This document shows positions 1 through 5,032 of a stretch of 15,158 nucleotides of DNA, in pieces. A program made the translations under genes and the position numbers. Position 1 is the first letter of the stretch; every line of letters begins with the position of its first letter. Source of the DNA: Bacillota bacterium (GTDB taxonomy: Bacteria > Bacillota_C > Negativicutes > Sporomusales > Sporomusaceae); assembly GCA_023441125.1 (NCBI GenBank), contig JAEZQV010000395.1, positions 1-15,158 of the forward strand, written 5' to 3'. Below the pieces are notes generated by a model. That model did no database searches. It had not been told where the DNA came from and saw only the letters and a program-made list of their open reading frames with translations.

Positions 1-624
1 CCGTGCTCAGCCCAGTTAGGGGTTGTCTTAGCGCTGCTAGCGCAGAACACAATGGCCGTCACAGCCTGGAGCCTGTACATGGTGACTGTTTTTATTGTGG
101 TAGGCTGGCTGAGTGCTCAACTGGTTCCGGGAACCCGGAGTTCCTTTTATATGGAGATACCGCCGCTCCGGGTGCCGTTGGTCAATAATGTCATAAAAAA
201 AGCGTATACCCGCATGACGTGGTACTTTATGGAGATATTGCCGGTATTTATTATTACCAGTATGGTGTTATGGGCGGGAGAGTGGAGCGGGGGGCTGGCC
301 TCGATGACTGCCTGGCTGAAGCCGGTTATGCTGGCGGTCGGCCTGCCCGCGGACATGGCACAAGTCTTTTTGCTGGGTTTTTTTCGCCGTGACTACGGTG
401 CGGCCGGGCTGTATGATCTTGTTGTCGCAGGGAAACTAACGGAAATCCAATTAATTGTCGCTGCCATAGCCATCACTTTGTTTGTTCCCTGTGTCGCCCA
501 GTTCGCCGTAATGCTGAAAGAAAGAGGCTTGTTCAGCACAATGGTAATGATCGGGTTAATTATCGGCATTGCCTTAGGTTCCGCGGCTTTGGCGCACCGG
601 ATTTTAACATTACTCTTGTTATAG
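1..624 (+). CDS. feoB: Ferrous iron transporter FeoB, C-terminal part (5' end outside window)
   Basis: The frame is open from base 1 to the TAG at 622-624, giving about 207 residues that lack the start and the N-terminal GTPase domain. FeoB is the inner-membrane Fe(II) transporter with a cytoplasmic G domain followed by a membrane domain with two Gate regions. Visible here are the end of a first Gate region (PCSAQLGVVLALL at the window start), several hydrophobic membrane segments, the GFFRRDYGAAGLYDL block and the second Gate-like motif VPCVAQFAVMLKERG, followed by a last membrane helix and a short tail. The ATG at 52 lies inside the conserved reading and is not the real start. feoA follows at once, so the two are probably co-transcribed. 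Identity is confident; the upstream part cannot be judged. Confidence 0.93.
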   Translation, partial: PCSAQLGVVLALLAQNTMAVTAWSLYMVTVFIVVGWLSAQLVPGTRSSFYMEIPPLRVPLVNNVIKKAYTRMTWYFMEILPVFIITSMVLWAGEWSGGLASMTAWLKPVMLAVGLPADMAQVFLLGFFRRDYGAAGLYDLVVAGKLTEIQLIVAAIAITLFVPCVAQFAVMLKERGLFSTMVMIGLIIGIALGSAALAHRILTLLLL

Positions 625-637
625 AATGAGGGCTGTT

Positions 638-883
638 ATGAAAGAACAGGCGGTTACTACTCGCAAAAAAGGGGAACAAGTCAAAATTGTAGCCCTAACC
701 GGGCTGGATGCCGCGGGGATCAGGAAATTGACGGTATTTGGCCTGTTGCCTGGTACTGTTATTGAAGTATTGCAGACATTCCCCGCTTATGTACTAAAAA
801 TCGGCAATACGCAGTTGGCGCTTGATTACGAAACTGCAGCCGGAATTTTGACTGTTAGGATGCCATCTGGACAAAAAAAATAA
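638..883 (+). CDS. feoA: FeoA family ferrous iron transport accessory protein
   Basis: This encodes a small cytoplasmic SH3-like protein of 81 residues, the usual FeoA size, thought to bind FeoB and modulate Fe(II) uptake. Family features include the basic N-terminal strand, a GLDAAGIRKLTVFGLLPGT segment (the typical 'R-L-x-x-x-G-L-x-P-G' pattern), a central VLQTFPAYVLKIGN strand pair, and a conserved hydrophobic ending with LALDYETAAGILTVRM. I chose the ATG at 638 because GAGGG at 628-632 lies 5 nt before it. The ATG at 626, 1 nt after the feoB stop, would add four residues but has no ribosome site of its own. The gene follows feoB rather than preceding it; another feoA may lie upstream of feoB outside the window. 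Its last lysine codons and stop lie in the A-tract that serves as the minus-strand terminator tail. Confidence 0.9.
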   Translation: MKEQAVTTRKKGEQVKIVALTGLDAAGIRKLTVFGLLPGTVIEVLQTFPAYVLKIGNTQLALDYETAAGILTVRMPSGQKK

Positions 884-904
884 AACAGGGCTAGTTTGGC
901 CCTG
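873..904 (-). terminator. Intrinsic terminator of the minus-strand CxxC gene, overlapping the feoA end
   Basis: CAGGGC (886-891) and GCCCTG (899-904) form a perfect 6-bp stem with a 7-nt loop. Read on the minus strand, the hairpin is followed by a T-rich tail (complement of the A-tract 873-885), which is a good terminator for the gene at 915-1112. Read on the plus strand, the hairpin follows the feoA stop by 2 nt but is trailed only by CTTCTTGC, so termination of feoBA is likely weaker. The A-tract overlaps the last feoA codons and its stop. Confidence 0.8.
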
Positions 905-914
905 CTTCTTGCAA

Positions 915-1112
915 TTATGCAGTTACTGCTTTGTTTAAGTCGGCAACCAGCGCTGCTATATCAATACCATGGGCCGCAGCACCCTGTTCGATATTTTCGA
1001 AGCGGGCCGCGGCGCAACCCAAGCAACCCATGCCATAATTGCGGAATATTTGCACAGTCTGGGGATATTGCTGGACAACATCTACGATGCTCATTTCTTT
1101 GGTGATAGTCAT
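915..1112 (-). CDS. DUF1858 / hybrid cluster-associated redox disulfide domain protein
   Basis: The product is a 65-residue soluble protein that is almost entirely one DUF1858-type domain. It has the N-terminal pattern 'ITKEMSIVDVVQQYP', then 'IFRNYGMGCLGCAAARFENIEQGAAAHGID' with a CxxC pair at Cys30 and Cys33, and a C-terminal helix. Members of this family are annotated as hybrid-cluster-protein-associated redox disulfide proteins. The CxxC suggests thiol redox chemistry or metal binding, but the reaction is unknown. The ATG at 1112 has a strong AAAGGAGG site 7-8 nt upstream on the minus strand. An extended -10 promoter lies at 1161-1190 and a terminator follows at 873-904, so this looks like a single-gene transcript. 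The domain call is firm and the role is not known. Confidence 0.87.
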   Translation of the reverse strand: MTITKEMSIVDVVQQYPQTVQIFRNYGMGCLGCAAARFENIEQGAAAHGIDIAALVADLNKAVTA

Positions 1113-1160
1113 TTTACAGCCTCCTTTATTAAATCTTGGGATATGCTGGTAAGCTAGTTA

Positions 1161-1190
1161 ATTATATCACACTTGACTAATACTTGTCAT
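1161..1190 (-). promoter_or_regulatory. Sigma-70-type promoter for the minus-strand CxxC gene
   Basis: On the minus strand, ATGACA (1190-1185, 5/6 match to TTGACA) is followed after 18 nt by a perfect TATAAT (1166-1161), preceded by TG at -15/-14 (TGATATAAT), an extended -10. The gene's ATG lies about 48 nt downstream of the -10, leaving room for the AAAGGAGG site. The elements interleave with the lgt promoter on the other strand. Confidence 0.68.
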
Positions 1191-1201
1191 GACTTTATTA
1201 T
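1173..1201 (+). promoter_or_regulatory. Sigma-70-type promoter for lgt
   Basis: TTGACT (1173-1178) and TATTAT (1196-1201), each 5/6 to consensus, are separated by exactly 17 nt. Transcription would start near 1208, giving a leader of about 90 nt before lgt at 1297. The -35 lies between the -10 and -35 of the opposite promoter, so the two polymerases would compete for one site. An 8-bp palindrome GTCATGAC (1186-1193) sits in the spacer. Confidence 0.6.
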
Positions 1202-1296
1202 GATTTTAGAGAATGTCATGTAATGCTACTATTATCGCCTGTTATACAATTTTTATGTACTTTATTAGACAAATTTAAGCAGCAGCAGGAGATCCT

Positions 1297-2076
1297 ATGG
1301 GGAAAATCGCCTTTTCGGTGGGAACCGTGAATTTTACCTGGTTTGGGCTTATTTTGGCAAGTTCCATTCTGGTGGCTTGTGTTGTAAACTGGTATCATGT
1401 TAAGCTGCGTAATGAACAGCCAGATACATTACTGACTCTGACGTTATGCAGTATCCCTGTCGGCATCGTATTTGCCAGGATTTACTATGTTGCCGTAAAT
1501 TGGTATTTGTATGCGGACAATCCCAATGAAATTTTACAAATAGGGCACGGCGGGTTGGCCATTCATGGTGCTCTTATCGGCGTTATTCTCACTGTCTGGC
1601 TGTATACACGCATTAATGGAATGTCTTTTTGGCGCTGGGCTGACAGCATTGCGCCGGGATTGGTTTTAGGGCAGGCGATTGGCCAGTGGGGCAACTTCAT
1701 TAATCAGGATGCTTTTGGTTATCCAACCGAGGCTCCCTGGGGAATATATATCGATTATGTCTATCGACCGGCCGGGTATGAGCAGTTTGACTTTTTTCAC
1801 CCGACTTTTTTATATGAATCAGGTTGGGGACTGCTGATATTTATTATATTAATTGCACTAAGCCGGGCTATGGTCAAAAAACGCAGCAGGATGGTACCCG
1901 GGATGCTGTTCTTGCTGTATATCCTGTTGTATTCGGCAGGACGCCTAATCATTGAGGAACTCCGGCTTGACAGTGAAATGCTGGGAATATGGCGGCTGGC
2001 ACAAGTTGTAAGTCTGATTACAATTGTGCTGAGCGGGGGACTTTTATGCTGGCGTAGTAAAAAATGTATTAGATAG
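1297..2076 (+). CDS. lgt: Prolipoprotein diacylglyceryl transferase
   Basis: Lgt moves the diacylglyceryl group from phosphatidylglycerol to the lipobox cysteine of prolipoproteins at the membrane. The 259-residue protein is of normal size with about seven membrane segments. Key regions: GGLAIHGAL with His90 (matching the conserved His near the E. coli active site), the Lgt signature at 129-141 (GQWGNFINQDAFG), and Arg216/Glu220 in 'GRLIIEEL', spaced like the important Arg/Glu pair of E. coli Lgt. The signature differs from the usual G-R-x-G-N-F-x-N-x-E-x-x-G: Gln130 replaces Arg and Asp138 replaces Glu, while Asn133 and Gly141 are kept. AGGAG at 1287-1291 lies 5 nt before the ATG. It is the first gene of a probable operon with the deacetylase, 20 nt downstream. 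Confidence 0.94.
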   Translation: MGKIAFSVGTVNFTWFGLILASSILVACVVNWYHVKLRNEQPDTLLTLTLCSIPVGIVFARIYYVAVNWYLYADNPNEILQIGHGGLAIHGALIGVILTVWLYTRINGMSFWRWADSIAPGLVLGQAIGQWGNFINQDAFGYPTEAPWGIYIDYVYRPAGYEQFDFFHPTFLYESGWGLLIFIILIALSRAMVKKRSRMVPGMLFLLYILLYSAGRLIIEELRLDSEMLGIWRLAQVVSLITIVLSGGLLCWRSKKCIR

Positions 2077-2096
2077 CTAATGTTGGAGGAGATGCA

Positions 2097-2927
2097 GTGG
2101 TTCGTCTTAGCCGGCGGCAGGGGTATCTTATTATTCTTGGCCTTATTTTTTTGTCAGTATTGGCTTCCTCAACAGTAAGTACAACGGCTGTGATTGCAGG
2201 ACACAGCGGTAAACGGCCGGCCAGTGTGTCGCTTGCCGACGTTCCGGTTTTAAACTATCACAAAATTGATACGTTTCACCATGCTTTATCAATACCACCC
2301 GCAGAATTTGAGGAGCAAATGGCCTATCTGGCCAGGAACGGTTTTGCCACTATTGCACCCGATGCGCTCATGGCTTATCTGAACCATGGCAAACCTCTGC
2401 CGGCAAAGCCGATTCTTATCACCTTTGACGATGGCTATCTTGATAATTATACCAATGCCTATCCGATTCTAAAAAAATATGGTTTTACGGCGACAATCTT
2501 TCTGGTTACCAATCTGGTGGGACATGATGAACGCTTTATGACCTGGGACCAAGTACGCGAAATGCAACAGAATGGTTTTGTTTTTGGTTCCCACACTGTT
2601 TCGCACACGGCGCTGACCAAGATTTCCCGCGAACAGGCCATGGAGGAACTGGTAAACTCACGTACGGAAATGGAGCAGCAACTGGGAGCCAAGCCGAAGT
2701 ATTTTGCTTATCCCACCGGTGCGTATAACTTGCAGGTGGAAGAAATGGTCAAACAGGCCGGCTATCGGGCGGCCTTTACCATTCGTTACGGTCAGGCAGG
2801 TGCGGAAAGCAACCCGTATGCGTTGGAGCGAATACCGATATTTAAAGGACAGCAGACATTTCGCAGCTTCTTTGTGAGACTGAATGCCGCGCCGATATTA
2901 GAGCGTTTTGGCCTTATAAGAAATTAA
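2097..2927 (+). CDS. Secreted or membrane-anchored polysaccharide deacetylase (CE4 / NodB fold)
   Basis: CE4 enzymes are metal-dependent esterases that remove acetyl groups from GlcNAc or MurNAc polymers. The 276-residue protein has an N-terminal hydrophobic segment (about residues 9-33) that acts as a signal peptide or anchor, then 'VPVLNYHKI' (typical start of the fold), motif 1 TFDDG at 109-113 (Asp111 likely base, Asp112 metal), motif 2 SHTVSH at 165-170 (His166 and His170 metal ligands) and motif 3 FAYPTGAYN at 203-211. The metal triad is complete, so it should be active. The layout resembles the PgaB/IcaB-like or general xylanase/chitin deacetylase branch more than PdaA; the substrate is not decidable from sequence alone. 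GTG start with GGAGG (2085-2089) 7 nt upstream. It is 20 nt after lgt and followed by a strong terminator. Confidence 0.87.
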   Translation: MVRLSRRQGYLIILGLIFLSVLASSTVSTTAVIAGHSGKRPASVSLADVPVLNYHKIDTFHHALSIPPAEFEEQMAYLARNGFATIAPDALMAYLNHGKPLPAKPILITFDDGYLDNYTNAYPILKKYGFTATIFLVTNLVGHDERFMTWDQVREMQQNGFVFGSHTVSHTALTKISREQAMEELVNSRTEMEQQLGAKPKYFAYPTGAYNLQVEEMVKQAGYRAAFTIRYGQAGAESNPYALERIPIFKGQQTFRSFFVRLNAAPILERFGLIRN

Positions 2928-3005
2928 TGCCCGTATAGCGGTTGCTAAAGGGCCAGGGTACTGAAAAAATAGGACTTAGGTCTCCATTTTATGGATTTTT
3001 TTATA

Positions 3006-3037
3006 ATCTTGCCGATTTTAGGCAGGATTTTTTTTTT
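3006..3037 (+). terminator. Intrinsic terminator of the lgt-deacetylase operon
   Basis: ATCTTGCC (3006-3013) pairs with GGCAGGAT (3021-3028), an 8-bp stem with one G-T wobble and a 7-nt loop, followed by an unbroken run of ten T (3028-3037). It separates the lgt operon from the dcw cluster. A smaller hairpin, TCCAT/ATGGA at 2983-2995 with seven T after it, lies just upstream and may act as a weak tandem terminator. Confidence 0.87.
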
Positions 3038-3056
3038 CTGCCCAGAATAGACTAAA

Positions 3057-3084
3057 AAAGTGGTATAAAGTGGTGCAAAGTGGA
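3057..3084 (+). promoter_or_regulatory. MraZ operator: three AAAGTGG direct repeats with embedded extended -10
   Basis: AAAGTGGT (3057-3064), AAAGTGGT (3067-3074) and AAAGTGGA (3077-3084) repeat with an exact 10-bp period, one helical turn, ending 30 nt before mraZ. This is the form known for MraZ binding sites in Mollicutes (AAAGTGG plus three spacer bases, repeated). TATAAA (3064-3069) between boxes 1 and 2, preceded by TG (TGGTATAAA), looks like an extended -10 element; I see no good -35. A polymerase using it would start near 3076, inside the operator, so bound MraZ should block it. The repeats are seen directly; binding by MraZ and its repression are inferred from the family. Confidence 0.85.
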
Positions 3085-3114
3085 TGAACTTTTCGTGGCG
3101 GTGGTGATGCAGCC

Positions 3115-3546
3115 GTGTTTATGGGTGAGTATTTGCATTCAATTGACAATAAAGGCCGGCTGATTCTTCCTGCCAAGTTCCGCGACGAATTGGGAGATAC
3201 TTTTATTGCCACCAAAGGGCTGGATAACTGCTTGTTTGTATATACCCGTACGGAGTGGGCCATCCTAGAAGAAAAATTGAAAAAGCTGCCATTAGCTAAA
3301 CCGGAAGCCCGCGCCTTTGTACGTTTTTTTTTCTCGGGAGCAGCCGAACTTGATTGTGATAAACAGGGCCGGGTTTTGCTGCCTGCCAACTTGCGGGAGC
3401 ATGCCGGACTGGAAAAAGATGTAGTCGTCATTGGGGTGTCAACCCGGATTGAGGTTTGGGATAAGACCGCCTGGGAAGAATATAACCAGAAAATAAGCCC
3501 GACTGTTGCTGAAATCGCTGAAAATTTAGCTGACCTAGGCATTTGA
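3115..3546 (+). CDS. mraZ: Transcriptional regulator MraZ
   Basis: MraZ is the DNA-binding first gene of dcw clusters and represses its own operon in the bacteria where it has been studied. The 143-residue protein has two SpoVT/AbrB-like halves, each with the DxxGR signature: '[16 protein letters not shown]' (about 11-26) and '[16 protein letters not shown]' (about 82-97). The GTG at 3115 gives [11 protein letters not shown], matching the very conserved MFMGEY start; the ATG at 3121 would remove the first two residues. GGTGGTGA at about 3102-3109 may serve as a weak ribosome site. Its likely operator is directly upstream (3057-3084), and a two-box version occurs at the start of the next gene, rsmH, 25 nt downstream. 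Confidence 0.95.
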   Translation: MFMGEYLHSIDNKGRLILPAKFRDELGDTFIATKGLDNCLFVYTRTEWAILEEKLKKLPLAKPEARAFVRFFFSGAAELDCDKQGRVLLPANLREHAGLEKDVVVIGVSTRIEVWDKTAWEEYNQKISPTVAEIAENLADLGI

Positions 3547-3558
3547 ATATAATTGAAG

Positions 3559-3576
3559 CGAGTGGTCAAAAGTGGT
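3559..3576 (+). promoter_or_regulatory. Second, partial set of MraZ-like boxes overlapping the rsmH start
   Basis: CGAGTGGT (3559-3566) and AAAGTGGT (3569-3576) have the same 10-bp period as the main operator. The second box is a perfect copy and contains the rsmH GTG start codon (3572-3574). Whether MraZ binds here is unknown. Part of the match could come from the start codon context itself, but AGTGGT occurring twice at one helical turn in such a short gap is unlikely to be random. Confidence 0.5.
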
Positions 3577-4513
3577 AGAACATGAATTTGCGCATACAAG
3601 TGTGCTGCTGGAAGAAAGTGTGGCCGGAGTATTGTCTAACCGTGAGGGTATCTATGTAGACTGTACACTTGGCGGCGGCGGTCATTCGGCCTGTTTGGCC
3701 AGGCAGTTAAAGCCTGCCGGTTGGCTGATTGGTATCGACCAGGATCCTGCTGCCATCGCGGCTGGCAACCTGCGTTTATCACAAGCAGCCTGCCGGGTCA
3801 GCATAGTCCAGGATAACTTCCGGAATCTGGCAACTGTGCTGGAAACGTTAGGTACTGGCTTAGTGGATGGTATTTTGTTCGACCTAGGAGTATCTTCCCA
3901 CCAGCTTGATGCGGCCGAGCGAGGCTTTTCCTATATGCAGGACGCGCCCCTGGATATGCGCATGAATCCAGATAGCGAATTTTCTGCTTATGATGTTGTT
4001 AATACCTATAGTGAACGGCGTTTGGCCGAAATCATTGCCGATTACGGTGAAGAACGGTGGGCCAAACGGATTGCTAAATTTATCGTTGAGCAAAGAACTG
4101 ACAGCTTGCTGACAACGACAGGACACCTTGTACAAATCATTAAGAGAGCGATTCCGGCCGGAGCCCGCCGGGACGGTCCCCATCCGGCCAAACGAACCTT
4201 CCAGGCTATTCGTATTGAAGTGAACAATGAGCTGGGAATTTTACGGGACGCTTTTATAACGGCCATCGACAGGCTGAAACCGGGCGGACGTATCGGCATA
4301 ATAACATTTCACTCGCTCGAAGACCGTATTGCCAAACAAACGCTGCAAGCACTGGCGAAAACATGTGTTTGCCCGCCTCAGCTACCGGTATGTATTTGCA
4401 ATACTGTACCCAAAGTCAAAGTATTGGGAAAGCCGGTTCTGCCCTCAGCGGAAGAGCTTGAACACAATCCAAGGGCACGAAGTGCCAAACTGCGGCTAGC
4501 AGAAAAGTTGTAA
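3572..4513 (+). CDS. rsmH: 16S rRNA (cytosine-1402-N4)-methyltransferase RsmH
   Basis: RsmH (formerly MraW) uses S-adenosylmethionine to N4-methylate C1402 in the decoding centre of 16S rRNA. The 313-residue protein is of normal length. It shows the SAM-binding '[12 protein letters not shown]' (28-39), acidic 'GIDQDP' (54-59), '[11 protein letters not shown]' (103-113) followed by '[15 protein letters not shown]', the late '[10 protein letters not shown]' block and a C-terminal cluster of four cysteines ([12 protein letters not shown]) that is common in RsmH. The GTG at 3572 is the only start that yields the usual HTSVLLEE N-terminus. The ribosome site is weak (GAAGCGAG near 3555-3562), so translation is probably coupled to mraZ, which stops 25 nt before. 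Confidence 0.95.
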   Translation: MVEHEFAHTSVLLEESVAGVLSNREGIYVDCTLGGGGHSACLARQLKPAGWLIGIDQDPAAIAAGNLRLSQAACRVSIVQDNFRNLATVLETLGTGLVDGILFDLGVSSHQLDAAERGFSYMQDAPLDMRMNPDSEFSAYDVVNTYSERRLAEIIADYGEERWAKRIAKFIVEQRTDSLLTTTGHLVQIIKRAIPAGARRDGPHPAKRTFQAIRIEVNNELGILRDAFITAIDRLKPGGRIGIITFHSLEDRIAKQTLQALAKTCVCPPQLPVCICNTVPKVKVLGKPVLPSAEELEHNPRARSAKLRLAEKL

Positions 4514-4520
4514 GTGACAA

Positions 4521-4548
4521 ATTGTTCTAAATAGCGAGGAGGAACAAT
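4521..4548 (+). promoter_or_regulatory. Leader hairpin with the ftsL ribosome-binding site in its loop
   Basis: ATTGTTC (4521-4527) and GAACAAT (4542-4548) are perfect inverted repeats; a T-G wobble extends the stem by one pair. The 14-nt loop holds most of the ftsL Shine-Dalgarno GAGGAGG (4536-4542), whose last G closes the stem. The ftsL ATG follows at 4553. There is no T-run, so it is not a terminator. Presentation or partial masking of the ribosome site, or mRNA protection, is an inference. Confidence 0.5.
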
Positions 4549-4552
4549 AAAA

Positions 4553-5008
4553 ATGGTAGTACAGAAAAAACAAGCGATGATTGTTTATGAACAGGAAGCC
4601 GCTTCGCCTGCGCCCAGGATTGTGCGTAAAGCAGATAAAAAGCTGCGTGGTAAGTGCCTGCTGCTGGTGGCAATAGCTGCTGCCATGGCTATTGTTACAA
4701 CGATGCAAAGCGCTGCAATTGTTCAGGCCGGCTATGATTTGGTAAGCGTTAAAAGTCAGGCTGCCAAACTCGAACGGGAAAATGAATTATTGCGGCTTGA
4801 TATTGCCAAACTCAAATCACCGCAACGTATTGAAGAATACGCCACCAAAGAATTAGGGATGATTGTACCTAAAAATGCTTATTACGCATCGGTGCCTTTG
4901 GCAGCAAGCACTCCGCCGCAGCCTGCGGCGGCTGATAATGCCGGTATAGCCGAAAAAATGCTGAGCGCGCTGCAAGTTCACAAAGCGGAGGCGAATAAAG
5001 GGCGGTAA
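4553..5008 (+). CDS. ftsL: Cell division protein FtsL (septum formation initiator-like)
   Basis: FtsL is a bitopic divisome protein that pairs with DivIC/FtsB through a coiled coil and helps activate the SEDS-PBP pair. The 151-residue product has a basic cytoplasmic N-terminus (about 1-33), one membrane helix (about 34-54), an extracytoplasmic coiled coil rich in E/K/L heptads (about 62-90) and the characteristic 'SPQRIEEYATKELGMIVP' region, then a low-complexity Ala/Pro-rich tail. Sequence conservation in FtsL is poor, so the call rests on topology, the C-terminal motif and the fixed position between rsmH and the PBP gene. GAGGAGG lies 10 nt before the ATG, within a small hairpin. Confidence 0.85.
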   Translation: MVVQKKQAMIVYEQEAASPAPRIVRKADKKLRGKCLLLVAIAAAMAIVTTMQSAAIVQAGYDLVSVKSQAAKLERENELLRLDIAKLKSPQRIEEYATKELGMIVPKNAYYASVPLAASTPPQPAAADNAGIAEKMLSALQVHKAEANKGR

Positions 5009-5032
5009 TTAATATGATGGGGGAGTAGATAA

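Noticed and set aside
1243..1250. TATACAAT as a second -10 for lgt
   Set aside because: No matching -35 at 16-18 nt upstream.
2928..3005. Small gene or RNA in the gap after the deacetylase
   Set aside because: No ribosome site with an open frame of useful size and only short, weak hairpins before the clear terminator at 3006.
3018..3599. Open minus-strand frame of 193 codons across mraZ
   Set aside because: It lies wholly over the conserved mraZ gene and its flanks, its translation shows no family features, and the opposite strand is clearly coding.
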